From assembly GCF_022967985.1 (NCBI RefSeq), contig NZ_JALJVC010000015.1, forward strand, positions 27,884 through 91,883: DNA of 64,000 nucleotides, in the 5' to 3' direction. Position 1 is the first letter of the stretch, and every line of letters begins with the position of its first letter. Under the pieces are notes generated by a model. The model was given only the letters and a program-made list of their open reading frames with translations, ran no database searches and had not been told where the DNA came from. Source of the stretch: Acinetobacter lwoffii (GTDB taxonomy: Bacteria; Pseudomonadota; Gammaproteobacteria; Pseudomonadales; Moraxellaceae). Below, in pieces: positions 27,646 to 37,656 of this stretch. A program made the translations under genes and the position numbers.

Positions 27646-28107
27646 GCGCGGGATCAAAAGACTTAATCCAAAATCCGTATGATCCTTTTGACGATCGAGA
27701 AGATAGGCGCAAAAATCTGCTCGATCCGACGGGAGAGAACAGAAGAAAGCCCGCTTGGTTTAGTGGGGAGATCACGTGATCCGAGAATCTCCTTCCGCGA
27801 TGTTGGATGGATGAATAAAAATACGATCAAAACGAAAAAAAGACAAGTCCCCACAGTATGATGCTGTGAAATATGTTGGTATTCATAATTATAAGTTTTT
27901 ATTTTTATTGTTTTAGTCTAAATCATAGCGCTAAGTTTGACTGATCAATATCCTGACCTGATGAATAGCAATATGGACATCAGAATGACCATCCAAGTGT
28001 TGTAAATCTGGGTCAGTTTTTACAGAGTTCTATCAGTTTATTGCCCTGTTCCATGCTACAACTAACTGGTTTCATATCATTGGCTGGACATCGAAGAACA
28101 GGAAATT
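27646..28107. other. Intergenic region between lipoprotein and secreted-protein genes
   Basis: About 460 nt. The left half (27646-27850) is richer in G/C and holds short overlapping frames on both strands, none with an RBS or recognisable sequence. GATCACGTGATC at 27769-27780 is a perfect 12-nt palindrome. The right half is AT-rich and should contain the promoter of the gene at 28108. Confidence 0.4.
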
Positions 28108-28611
28108 ATGATGGCACATAAATCTTTTACAAAGCTTCGTACGTTTTTAATAAGTGCAACATTATTAAGTGTAACTCAGGTGACATTGGCTGGTCCGACA
28201 GTCAACCAGCTCAGTGACTGTTTGATGAAATCCACCACAGCCACAGATAAAACCACAGTCTTGCAATGGACCTTTGTGGCTTTAGGAAATCATCCCGATT
28301 TAAAGGCCCTTAGCAATGTGACCGCGAGTCAAAAGGAAGCATTAGACAAGAATCTGGCGACGGTGTTGCAGCGCATTTTAGTGGAGCAATGTTCAGTACA
28401 GACCAAAGCGGTGATTCAGGCTGAAGGGTTACAGGCTGTGGGCGATAGTTTTCAGGCTTTAGGCAAAACCACAGGCGAGGAAATTTTAAAGAATCCGGAA
28501 ATTAATAATCAGCTCAAAGGTGTGCTGCGTTATATCGATTTGAATCGTGTTGCACAGACTTTTTTAACCCCAGATTTGTTGAATAAGTTGGGTTCGATAA
28601 GAAGCAAATAA
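28108..28611 (+). CDS. Secreted hypothetical protein
   Basis: 167 residues with a Sec signal peptide (KLRTFLISATLLSVTQVTLA, cleavage about residue 29). The mature part is helical with two cysteines (in SDCLMKS and VEQCSVQ), which may form a disulfide. It contains LQWTFVALGNHPDLKAL and ends YIDLNRVAQTFLTPDLLNKL. Two adjacent ATG codons (28108 and 28111) could serve as start. Not recognised; it looks like a conserved Acinetobacter periplasmic protein. Single gene with a hairpin terminator. Confidence 0.72.
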   Translation: MMAHKSFTKLRTFLISATLLSVTQVTLAGPTVNQLSDCLMKSTTATDKTTVLQWTFVALGNHPDLKALSNVTASQKEALDKNLATVLQRILVEQCSVQTKAVIQAEGLQAVGDSFQALGKTTGEEILKNPEINNQLKGVLRYIDLNRVAQTFLTPDLLNKLGSIRSK

Positions 28612-28616
28612 TATGA

Positions 28617-28648
28617 AATAAAAAATCCTCCGATACTGGAGGATTTTT
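28617..28648. terminator. Bidirectional terminator
   Basis: AAAAATCCTCC / GGAGGATTTTT with loop GATACT; it has A and T runs on both sides, serving the secreted-protein gene and the converging transporter gene. Confidence 0.88.
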
Positions 28649-28670
28649 ATGAGGTACTAAATATAAGTAT

Positions 28671-30314
28671 TTATTTCCATGCTTCTGGGAAGCTGAATAA
28701 ATCCAATCCAAAAGCAAGCGGGAAAATAAAATAGACTGAAGCTACGATTAAAAGGGTAGCAAGAATGGTGACTAATGTCCCTTGCATAAGCATATCCCGA
28801 ATGCTCACTTTACCTGTGGCAAAGATAACGGCTTGAGATGGTGTGCCAATAGGCAGCATAAATGCAAAACCGGCACCCAGTGCAGCAGCTGTCATTAAAG
28901 GTAAGGGGTGTACATCTAGGGCTAGAGCCAAAGTAGCGGCAATCGGCACAAAAATTGTCGTTACAGCAGTATTTGGAGAGACTTGAGTAATACTAATCGT
29001 TAGTGCTGTTGTTAATAATAATGCAATTAAATATGGCATACTTTTTAATAGCAGTAACTGCTGACCAATCCATTGTGAAAGATCTGTATTACTAAAACCA
29101 GCAGCTAAGGCAAGGCCACCCCCGACCAGTAATAAAACATCCCAAGGCATTTCATTAAGCGAATCTGCATTTAATAGACGTTTGCCATCCGTTGCGGGTA
29201 TTGCATATAGAGCCATGGCCGCTGTAATAGCAATCATGGTATCCGAGATGCCTGGAATGATATCTTTCCAGATAAATGTACGCGTTAGCCACATAAATGC
29301 AGTTACTGCAAATACGATTGCGACCGCTTTTTCTTCATAGGACATTTTGCCTAAGCGGGTTTTTTCTGACTGAATAAATGCCTTACCTTCAGTAATTTTC
29401 TTCGCTTTCATTGGATAGGCAATTTTGGTCAACCAGAAGGTCGTGAATATGGCTAGAATTAAGCAAAGGGGAAAAGCGAAAATGAACCATTGCGCAAATC
29501 CAATTTCATAACCATAAATTTCTTTGACCAATCCAGCTAGAATCAGGTTGGGTGGGGTACCAATCAGGGTTGCACTACCACCAATAATGCCACCAAATCC
29601 AATTGCAAAAATAATGGCTTTAGTAAATTTGACCTCATCATCCGGATCGTGACTTGCTTCTTGTTTAAGTAAAGAAATGATTTTATGGACAATTGCCATT
29701 CCGATCGGTAATAGCATCATGACCGTTGCTACGTTTGAAATCCACATGGATAAAAACGCTGTGGCGAACATGAATCCATAAATCAGACCATTCACAGTAG
29801 ACCCGGAAAAACTAATAATGCCTAATGAAATGCGTTCATGTAGATTCCATTTTTCAATTGCAATCGCGATTGCAAAGCCACCTAAGAATAAGAAAATATT
29901 CGGGTCGGTATAACTGGATGTTACTTTGGCGATGGTCAAAGTCCCCATCATTGGCATCACGACAATAGGCAGCAAAGAGGTAATGCCTAAAGGTAAAACT
30001 TCTAAAATCCACCAGATGGACAACCATGCGGTGAGTGCTAAAACACCTTGACCTTCTGAAGATAAACCTTCAAAGCTCATGCCAAAGTATAACCACACAA
30101 ATACCAATGGACCGAGGAATAATCCAAGCCATTGGGTTTTATTGTATGAGCCTTTGAATCCGTTATGTTGTTTAGTATTAGACTGAATGTTGTCAGTTGA
30201 ATCTGAGTTCGATTGAATCTGTTGAGATAAAATAAAGTGAGGGTTTAAACGTTTGAATAGGTCCTTAGTTTTATGATGTCTAGACCAGACTGTATTCCAA
30301 AGTTGGTTGATCAT
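28671..30314 (-). CDS. DASS/SLC13-family sodium:carboxylate symporter
   Basis: Divalent anion:Na+ symporter for C4-dicarboxylates or citrate-type acids. 547 residues with a hydrophilic N-terminal stretch of about 60 residues, then 11 or so membrane segments. The two SNT-type substrate/sodium motifs are WISNVATVMMLLP (about residue 195) and SPNTAVTTIF (about 455), with GGFAIAIAIEKW and PMKAKKITEG loop sequences typical of the family. Monocistronic. The N-terminal 60-residue Asn/Gln/Ser-rich extension is longer than usual. Confidence 0.88.
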   Translation of the reverse strand: MINQLWNTVWSRHHKTKDLFKRLNPHFILSQQIQSNSDSTDNIQSNTKQHNGFKGSYNKTQWLGLFLGPLVFVWLYFGMSFEGLSSEGQGVLALTAWLSIWWILEVLPLGITSLLPIVVMPMMGTLTIAKVTSSYTDPNIFLFLGGFAIAIAIEKWNLHERISLGIISFSGSTVNGLIYGFMFATAFLSMWISNVATVMMLLPIGMAIVHKIISLLKQEASHDPDDEVKFTKAIIFAIGFGGIIGGSATLIGTPPNLILAGLVKEIYGYEIGFAQWFIFAFPLCLILAIFTTFWLTKIAYPMKAKKITEGKAFIQSEKTRLGKMSYEEKAVAIVFAVTAFMWLTRTFIWKDIIPGISDTMIAITAAMALYAIPATDGKRLLNADSLNEMPWDVLLLVGGGLALAAGFSNTDLSQWIGQQLLLLKSMPYLIALLLTTALTISITQVSPNTAVTTIFVPIAATLALALDVHPLPLMTAAALGAGFAFMLPIGTPSQAVIFATGKVSIRDMLMQGTLVTILATLLIVASVYFIFPLAFGLDLFSFPEAWK

Positions 30315-30754
30315 TGATTTTTCTCCTTGTACCTGAATTTTGGGTGACAGATAGGTGAATAATCAAAGATCTTTAGAGTATATGTTTATGTTGTAGTGGT
30401 ATGGAATATTTAAATAGAGCTTTTTAGGTCTTATTGGCGTTTGCTGTCAAAGTACCTCTTCCTTGCGCAGCAGCGCTGCTCATCACTTGCGCTTCGTTTT
30501 AAAAACAGTGCTTTAAAACTCGCTCAGGAGATGGGATATCCATTATAAAATTTATGACGGAATCAAATTAGCAATGAAAGCTCCTTCTCCCACTGGGATG
30601 AGAATCCTCAAAATATATTTTGAGTTCGCAAGGGGATGAGGGTGCTAAACACACATAAAAAAAGAACTTTGAAAGTTGTATACGTCCTAAGTCTTCTATT
30701 TGGGTGATAAAGGATATTTTTAATGCAAATATTTGTGTATATAATTTACTTATT
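30315..30754. other. Intergenic region with short dispersed repeat remnants
   Basis: About 440 nt between the DASS gene and the PARIS-like pair. It contains the short repeat described at 30581-30646 and the sequence CTTGCGCAGCAGCGCTGCTC (30453-30472) with a GCAGCGCTGC palindrome. No gene. This is the junction of the acquired pair. Confidence 0.5.
30581..30646. repeat. Short dispersed repeat, copy 1
   Basis: CTCCTTCTCCCACTGGGATG, then ATCCTCAAAATATATTTTGA and GCAAGGGGATGAGGGTG. A diverged copy with the same order of blocks lies at 63929-63990. It contains an inner palindrome (CTCAAAATATATTTTGAG). Resembles the small intergenic repeats of the CTCTCC...GGTGAGGG type that are common in proteobacterial genomes. 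Confidence 0.65.
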
Positions 30755-30783
30755 GAAGCCCTTTATTAAAATAAAGGGCTTTA
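30755..30783 (-). terminator. Hairpin at the 3' end of the PARIS-like pair
   Basis: GAAGCCCTTTATT / AATAAAGGGCTTT stem just after the DUF4435 gene stop. On the minus strand it is followed by CAATAAG, with no T-run, so it is not a canonical terminator. Sequence closely resembles the hairpin at 33075-33106 on the other side of the pair. Confidence 0.55.
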
Positions 30784-30785
30784 AA

Positions 30786-31733
30786 TTAAGCAACTTTATA
30801 GCTTGAAGATTTATGGTTAATTTCTAATAAAAAACTTTTTAAGCATGAAGGAGTATTTGCATAACTTGATAGATTACTCAATAGTTTATCAGCCATTGCC
30901 GGATTTTCAAGCTTGATATTTACACCAAACTTAGTTGATATTTCAGAATTTAAATCTCCATTACTATATAATCTTTTGAGATAGCATTTTAGAAAAATAA
31001 TCTCTTGTTTGCCTCTGAAATTTTCCAACGGTGATTTTAAAAAATTAATATTTTCTTCACTTTTATAAAAGTTTTTAAAATCATAGAGTTTCTCTTTCTT
31101 TAAATCTAAAAAGCTTGGTTGATGTCTTATCCTTAATTTTTTTAAATCATTTTCTTCAAATTCAATCTTTAAAACTTTGTCCAAAGATAAATTTTCTCCT
31201 CCATTTTTCCTAATATATTTGAAAACTGTATTTAATTTTATTACCTTTTTATCATTATGAAATTTATTAAGATTATGTCGGTAGTCATTCAAAATATATT
31301 CCATGATTTCATGTCTTTTTTCTATATTAGCATTGCTTAAACCACATTCTGAAATAATTAACTTTTTAATACAGCTTTCATCCAGATATAAATTTTCTAT
31401 AGAGTAAGTGGGAGTGCAGTAAACTTTTTCTAGATTAATTTTTTCTTCATAATCCTTGTCAATGAAATAATAACATTTATCCTTTTTATATAAAGGATGT
31501 TTTTCTAAAGTTTGCCTTAAACCTAATACTTTAGATTTTCCACCAACAGATGTTAAATTCCATTGTAGGTCAAAGAAAAGATCAAAGCGTGTAGTGTAAT
31601 ATTTTGGATCATCAATTCCCTCTACAATAAATTGGGTTGCTTGTTTATTGATTTTTCTACTTTTAAGGTAATCTCTAAAAATAACGGATAAATTCTGTTT
31701 ATAAGCATTCAATTTTTCCTTTCGATTAGACAT
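30786..31733 (-). CDS. ariB: DUF4435 protein, PARIS effector AriB-like
   Basis: 315-residue DUF4435 protein with Toprim-like landmarks: E38 in FIVEGIDDPKYY, GGK at 64-66, the acidic FIDKDYE (90-96) and YSIENLYL (110-117). In PARIS, AriB is the Toprim-fold nuclease held inactive by the AriA ATPase and released when a phage anti-restriction protein such as Ocr is sensed, after which it cuts host tRNA. Start ATG overlaps the ATPase stop (TAATG). Strongly AT-rich and Lys/Asn-rich (N, K and I codons ending in A/T), unlike gatB or the DASS gene, so recently acquired. Assignment rests on the pair and motifs, without a database search. Confidence 0.78.
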   Translation of the reverse strand: MSNRKEKLNAYKQNLSVIFRDYLKSRKINKQATQFIVEGIDDPKYYTTRFDLFFDLQWNLTSVGGKSKVLGLRQTLEKHPLYKKDKCYYFIDKDYEEKINLEKVYCTPTYSIENLYLDESCIKKLIISECGLSNANIEKRHEIMEYILNDYRHNLNKFHNDKKVIKLNTVFKYIRKNGGENLSLDKVLKIEFEENDLKKLRIRHQPSFLDLKKEKLYDFKNFYKSEENINFLKSPLENFRGKQEIIFLKCYLKRLYSNGDLNSEISTKFGVNIKLENPAMADKLLSNLSSYANTPSCLKSFLLEINHKSSSYKVA

Positions 31734-33073
31734 TATATTTCATCCATATTAGTAGGAAGGAAAAAATCGCTTAAATCATAAGTAATTTCTTCTAATTCAT
31801 CATATATAAAAGGACTATGGGTCATACATAAAAGTAAATGACATGAATTACTATTTAAAACATCTTTTAGAAGCTTTTTTTGCCATTCTACAGATAGAGA
31901 CAACTCTGGTTCATCAAATAAAATAAAATACTCTTTTTCTTGATCTAAAATTAATTTAGAGAATAAAGAAACAATCTGCTTTTCCCCAGATGATAAATCC
32001 TCTAATTGAATTTCACTCAAATTCGAAAGTTCATCATTAGAATTTATGGAAATATTAATGCTTGTTTCATTGTATTTCATGGTTTTATTAATAAAATACC
32101 CTGAACAAATTTCAGCAAATTTTTTTAAAGCTTGATCTTTTTCACGTTGCTCAAAAAATCCATTAAACATTTTTGAGATAAAATAAAATAATGCTGTATT
32201 TTGACTGCTTCTATCGTTTAAGTTGTCAATACTAGAAATTAAATTCTTAATTTTTATTTTATCTTCTTCTGTAAGATCATTACCGAATCGATTGAGGAGT
32301 AGATCAATATGATCCTTATTTTCTTTGATAATTTTTAGCTCCTCATCATTAACCTCTAAACCATTAATTAATCTTTTTAGAATCTCACTATTAATACGAG
32401 ACATAGTGTTATTAGAGGATGAAAGAATGTTTGTTCTTATTTCCTCTATTTTCACTTTAACGTCTCTTAAGCCAAATTGTATGTTTTTATCTTTGATCTT
32501 ACTTTCTTCGAATTCTTCCATTAATTGTTCAATTCTTCGGTACGTTGGAAGATAAAGAATTTCTTTATTAAAGTTTTTTTGAATAATTTCTCTAAAGTTA
32601 TTAATTCCAACATTGTTGAGTAATTTGTCTCTATCTTCGATTAGCTCTCTAATAGCCATTGAAGGAATATTTATTTTTGTAGTACTAGAAATATTCTTGG
32701 TATAACTTATGATAGATGAATAGCTTTTTTTAGAATTAATTAAATTTAAAATATGATTAAAATCACTTTTACTTAATCTCTCACTTAAGTATTCATATGC
32801 ACGAGAACTGTATTCAAAATCTAGATCTAATTTTTTCAATAAGGCAATATCATTGGTTTGAGAGAATTTTATTTCTATTGATTCAAATTTGATATCTTGT
32901 AGACTCAGGAGTTCTAAATTTAAACAATTTTTAATTATTCTTAAAATTGTAGATTTACCTTGACCATTTTCAGATAGTAAAATCATATAAGGCGAATCAA
33001 AGTTAATTTTTATATTTTTATAACCATGTAATTTACTAATCTGAATATATTCAATAATCTTATTATCATGCAT
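31733..33073 (-). CDS. ariA: AAA/ABC-type ATPase, PARIS sensor AriA-like
   Basis: 446 residues, SMC/Rad50/ABC-like ATPase: Walker A SENGQGKST (34-42), a long helical middle (about 100-330), signature LSSGE (360-364), Walker B FILFDEP (about 383-389) and the His of MTHSP (H419). It ends 1 nt into the next gene. AriA of PARIS is about this length and assembles a ring that traps AriB. SD AGGGG lies 7 nt before ATG 33073, but inside the 3' arm of a 14-bp hairpin. No room for a promoter other than the 61 nt behind gatB or the gatB 3' end itself. Other AAA+DUF4435 or OLD-type pairs are the main alternative. Confidence 0.8.
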   Translation of the reverse strand: MHDNKIIEYIQISKLHGYKNIKINFDSPYMILLSENGQGKSTILRIIKNCLNLELLSLQDIKFESIEIKFSQTNDIALLKKLDLDFEYSSRAYEYLSERLSKSDFNHILNLINSKKSYSSIISYTKNISSTTKINIPSMAIRELIEDRDKLLNNVGINNFREIIQKNFNKEILYLPTYRRIEQLMEEFEESKIKDKNIQFGLRDVKVKIEEIRTNILSSSNNTMSRINSEILKRLINGLEVNDEELKIIKENKDHIDLLLNRFGNDLTEEDKIKIKNLISSIDNLNDRSSQNTALFYFISKMFNGFFEQREKDQALKKFAEICSGYFINKTMKYNETSINISINSNDELSNLSEIQLEDLSSGEKQIVSLFSKLILDQEKEYFILFDEPELSLSVEWQKKLLKDVLNSNSCHLLLCMTHSPFIYDELEEITYDLSDFFLPTNMDEI

Positions 33074-33074
33074 G

Positions 33075-33106
33075 ATAAAGCCCCTATTAAAAAATAGAGG
33101 CTTTAT
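33075..33106 (-). promoter_or_regulatory. Hairpin covering the ariA ribosome binding site
   Basis: On the minus strand ATAAAGCCTCTATT pairs with AATAGGGGCTTTAT (14 bp with one G-U) across a 4-T loop. The 3' arm contains the AGGGG Shine-Dalgarno of ariA, 7 nt before its ATG. No T-run follows, so it looks less like a terminator than like a structure that lowers ariA translation unless opened, perhaps by ribosomes or read-through from gatB, which ends 29 nt upstream. Regulation is inferred. Confidence 0.6.
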
Positions 33107-33134
33107 CTCATAAAAATAAGTAATTAGTCAATTA

Positions 33135-34616
33135 TCAACCAATCAATTTCTTCATCAACTCATTTACTTGCGCAGGGTTCGCTTTACCTTTTGCTGCTTT
33201 CATGACTTGACCAACCAGACCATTGAAAGCTTTCTCTTTACCAGATTTATACTCTTCAACCATCTTCTCGTTGGCAGCAAGTACTTCCTTAATAATCGCT
33301 TCAATCGCACCTGTATCAGTTTCCTGTTTCAAGCCTTTTTCAGCAATAATCTCGTCCGCAGATTTGCCTTCTTCCCACATAAAGCCGAATACTTGCTTCG
33401 CGATCTTACCGTTAATCGTGTTATCCACAATACGCGCGATCATACCGCCAAGTTTTTCCGCAGATACAGGAGAATCCGCCAAATCTAAGCCTGCTTTGTT
33501 TAGCGCCCCTGAGAATTCGCCCATCACCCAGTTTGCAGACACTTTACCTTGTGCAGCGCCGCCAGCAGCAGCGACAACTTCTTCGTAAAACTCTGACATT
33601 TCACGTGTAAGCGTTAAAACGTGTGCATCGTACTCAGTCACACCAAAGTCCGCCACGAAACGTGCACGGCGTGCAGCAGGAAGCTCAGGCATGGTTGCTT
33701 TAATGGCTTCGATTTGCTCATCAGCAATCACCACAGGCAACAAGTCTGGGTCAGGGAAGTAGCGGTAATCGTTCGCTTCTTCTTTAGAACGCATTGAACG
33801 CGTTTCCATCTTTACAGGGTCGAACAGACGCGTTTCCTGATCAATGGTGCCATTCCAGTCCAGAATTTCCATTTGACGTTCAATTTCAACATTGATCGCT
33901 TGTTCAATGAAACGGAATGAGTTCAGGTTTTTCAATTCACAACGTGTACCAAACGGTTGACCCGGACGACGTAACGACACGTTACAGTCACAACGGAACG
34001 AACCCTCCGCCATGTTACCGTCAGAAATACCTAACCAGCGCACTAAAGTGTGAATTGCCTTGATATAAGCAACCGCTTCTTCAACCGAACGCATATCCGG
34101 TTCAGAAACGATTTCAAGCAGCGGCGTACCAGCACGGTTCAAGTCGATGCCTGACATACCTTCGAACTGATCATGAATCGATTTGCCGGCATCTTCTTCG
34201 AGATGCGCACGGGTTACGCCAATGCGTTTAACCGTGCCATCTTCAAGCTGGATGTCGATATGACCCAAGCCCACAATCGGGTTGTCCATCTGGCTGATCT
34301 GATAGCCTTTTGGAGAGTCCGGATAGAAGTAGTTTTTACGCGCAAATACAGACGCCTGATCGATGTAAGCATCGATGCCCAAACCAAAGCGAATCGCCAG
34401 ATCAACCACTTCTTTGTTTAATACCGGTAATACGCCCGGCATAGCCAAATCAACCAGGCTGGCTTGCGTGTTTGGATCATTACCGAAAACAGTCGATGAA
34501 CCTGAAAAAATTTTGGTATTGGTGGCAAGCTGAGTGTGAATCTCGATACCAATAACGACTTCCCAACCATCAATCAGGTTGGATTTTGGTTTAGCCGATT
34601 TTTGAGCTTGAGCCAT
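33135..34616 (-). CDS. gatB: Asp-tRNA(Asn)/Glu-tRNA(Gln) amidotransferase subunit B
   Basis: GatCAB subunit that binds mischarged tRNA and activates its carboxylate with ATP. 493 residues. Conserved [14 protein letters not shown] start, [14 protein letters not shown], the zinc/cradle part with [12 protein letters not shown], and the helical YqeY-like tail domain (about 380-493, ending [11 protein letters not shown]). ATG overlaps the gatA stop (TAATG). Needed for Asn-tRNA or Gln-tRNA formation by transamidation. Last gene of gatCAB; the PARIS-like pair follows immediately. Confidence 0.97.
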   Translation of the reverse strand: MAQAQKSAKPKSNLIDGWEVVIGIEIHTQLATNTKIFSGSSTVFGNDPNTQASLVDLAMPGVLPVLNKEVVDLAIRFGLGIDAYIDQASVFARKNYFYPDSPKGYQISQMDNPIVGLGHIDIQLEDGTVKRIGVTRAHLEEDAGKSIHDQFEGMSGIDLNRAGTPLLEIVSEPDMRSVEEAVAYIKAIHTLVRWLGISDGNMAEGSFRCDCNVSLRRPGQPFGTRCELKNLNSFRFIEQAINVEIERQMEILDWNGTIDQETRLFDPVKMETRSMRSKEEANDYRYFPDPDLLPVVIADEQIEAIKATMPELPAARRARFVADFGVTEYDAHVLTLTREMSEFYEEVVAAAGGAAQGKVSANWVMGEFSGALNKAGLDLADSPVSAEKLGGMIARIVDNTINGKIAKQVFGFMWEEGKSADEIIAEKGLKQETDTGAIEAIIKEVLAANEKMVEEYKSGKEKAFNGLVGQVMKAAKGKANPAQVNELMKKLIG

Positions 34617-36094
34617 TATGCGTTCTCCTCAGCAATTGCAGCGCGTTTTGTATGCCAATCGGTGGCCTGTTGATACTGGTGTACCACAGACAACAATTGA
34701 GATTCTGACCAGTAATTACCAATCAGCTGTAAGCCAACTGGCAAGTTATTTTGGTCAAAACCGACAGGCGCGTTAATCGCAGGAAGACCTGCCAGATTTA
34801 CCGCAAGCGTATAAATATCGCCTAAGTACATTTCAACTGGCGTCAGATCCGCACCAATTTTATAGGCAGTCGTTGGCGCAGAAGGTGCAGCGATGACATC
34901 AACAGATTCAAATGCTTTGAGGAAATCTTGCTGGATCAGACGGCGTACTTTCTGTGCTTTTACATAGTAAGCATCGTAATAACCTGCAGACAGGGCATAC
35001 GTACCAATCAAGATACGGCGTTGCACTTCGGCACCAAAACCTTCTGAACGTGAACGTTTGTACAGGTCCATCAGGTCCACAGGATTTTCTGCGCGGTAGC
35101 CATAACGTACGCCATCAAAACGTGACAGGTTCGAAGAAGCTTCGGCAGGTGCGATCAGATAGTAAGTCGGCACATAGCTTTCAGTCATGTTGAGATCAAT
35201 CTCAACCAGAATTGCTCCCATCTCTTCCAGTTTTTTTAAGGATTCTTCAACGCGTGCTTTGACTTCAGCATCTAAACCAGCAACATTAAAATATTGCTTT
35301 GGAATACCAATGCGTAAGCCTTTTACTGAGGTAGCGTTCAAGTTCGCGACATAGTTATCTACCGCTTGATCCATTGAAGTTGAATCTTTTGCGTCATGAC
35401 CGGCCATGACATTCATCAGGTAAGCACAGTCTTCTGCAGAACGTGCCATTGGACCACCTTGGTCTAGTGATGATGCATAGGCAATCATACCGAAGCGCGA
35501 TACACGACCGTAAGTCGGTTTAAGACCGGTCAGACCACAGAATGATGCAGGTTGACGGATTGAACCACCGGTGTCAGTACCAGTTGCAAATGGTGCCAAA
35601 TCCGCTGCCACAGCTGCTGCAGAACCGCCTGAAGAACCACCAGGGACATGGCCCAGGTTCCAAGGGTTGGCAGTTGCGCCGTAATATGAGTTCTCAGAGG
35701 TCGAACCCATCGCGAATTCGTCCATGTTCACTTTACCCAAAGTGACCAAGCCCGCAGCTTTACCTTTCGCTACAACGGTTGCGTCGTAAGGAGAGATAAA
35801 ATTGTCCAGCATTTTTGAACCGGCAGTGGTTTTAATGCCTTGGGTACAGAAAATATCTTTGTGGGCAACTGGCACACCAGTCAGGGCAGAGGCATTGCCA
35901 GCTTTGATTGCAGCATCGGCAGCGTCTGCTTCAGCCAACGCCTGTTCAGCAGTTACGGTCACATAGGCCTTGACCTGTGCATCAATTTTTGCAATGCGCT
36001 TTAAGTAATGTTCAGTCAATTCGCGAGATGAAAACTGGGCATTTGCCAGACCTTCACTAAGTTCACGAATGGATAAGCGATGTAAATCTGTCAT
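34616..36094 (-). CDS. gatA: Asp-tRNA(Asn)/Glu-tRNA(Gln) amidotransferase subunit A
   Basis: Amidase-signature glutaminase that supplies ammonia through a channel to GatB. 492 residues. The Ser-cisSer-Lys triad region is visible: [10 protein letters not shown] (Lys about 78), [12 protein letters not shown] (cis-Ser) and [14 protein letters not shown] (nucleophile Ser). Runs into gatB with a 1-nt overlap and follows gatC by 52 nt. Confidence 0.97.
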   Translation of the reverse strand: MTDLHRLSIRELSEGLANAQFSSRELTEHYLKRIAKIDAQVKAYVTVTAEQALAEADAADAAIKAGNASALTGVPVAHKDIFCTQGIKTTAGSKMLDNFISPYDATVVAKGKAAGLVTLGKVNMDEFAMGSTSENSYYGATANPWNLGHVPGGSSGGSAAAVAADLAPFATGTDTGGSIRQPASFCGLTGLKPTYGRVSRFGMIAYASSLDQGGPMARSAEDCAYLMNVMAGHDAKDSTSMDQAVDNYVANLNATSVKGLRIGIPKQYFNVAGLDAEVKARVEESLKKLEEMGAILVEIDLNMTESYVPTYYLIAPAEASSNLSRFDGVRYGYRAENPVDLMDLYKRSRSEGFGAEVQRRILIGTYALSAGYYDAYYVKAQKVRRLIQQDFLKAFESVDVIAAPSAPTTAYKIGADLTPVEMYLGDIYTLAVNLAGLPAINAPVGFDQNNLPVGLQLIGNYWSESQLLSVVHQYQQATDWHTKRAAIAEENA

Positions 36095-36146
36095 GAGAAA
36101 TAATTCTTTACGTTTAATTTAATAAAAAGAATGAACTGGGTAGTAA

Positions 36147-36461
36147 TTACTCAATCACGCGCGGTACGAGGTACAAGCCATCCTGAACAGCTGGTGCAAC
36201 TGCCTGGTATTGCTCACGATGATTGGTTTCGGTAACCACATCGTCACGTAACGGCTGAGGGTGGTCGAAAGGACTTTTCAGGGGTTCAACACCATCGGTA
36301 TTGATGCCTTTCAGGGTTTCCATCATGCCTAAAATTTTATTTAAACTTTGAGCATATTCAGCAGATTGCGTATCATTGAGAGATAACCGTGCAAGGTTGG
36401 CAATAGCTGAAACTGTTTCTGCACTTAAATCTGCAGAATGCTGTGCATCCGATGTAGACAT
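36147..36461 (-). CDS. gatC: Asp-tRNA(Asn)/Glu-tRNA(Gln) amidotransferase subunit C
   Basis: 104-residue subunit that stabilises GatAB. Has the conserved VSAIANLARLSLNDTQ and VEPLKSPFDHPQPLRDDVV; first gene of gatCAB. Divergent from mreB, 132 nt between the starts, so both core promoters lie in 36462-36593. Confidence 0.95.
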   Translation of the reverse strand: MSTSDAQHSADLSAETVSAIANLARLSLNDTQSAEYAQSLNKILGMMETLKGINTDGVEPLKSPFDHPQPLRDDVVTETNHREQYQAVAPAVQDGLYLVPRVIE

Positions 36462-36572
36462 AATATTACCTAATCAGTATTAAAAAAATTCAAATTATCA
36501 TGCGTTATGATAAGCGATTGACTTGTCCAAATCATCACATTTAGTTAAAGTGGCCACCTTGCGTCCATATAA

Positions 36573-37640
<1,068 letters not shown>

Positions 37641-37656
37641 GAAAAGGATTCGGCGG

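Noticed and set aside
27557..27861. Overlapping frames on both strands after the lipoprotein gene
   Set aside because: Several competing 60-72-codon frames, none with RBS or convincing protein features; one overlaps the lipoprotein end.
30453..30560. Remnant coding sequence with a GCAGCGCTGC palindrome
   Set aside because: Short, no readable protein family in any frame; treated as intergenic repeat debris.
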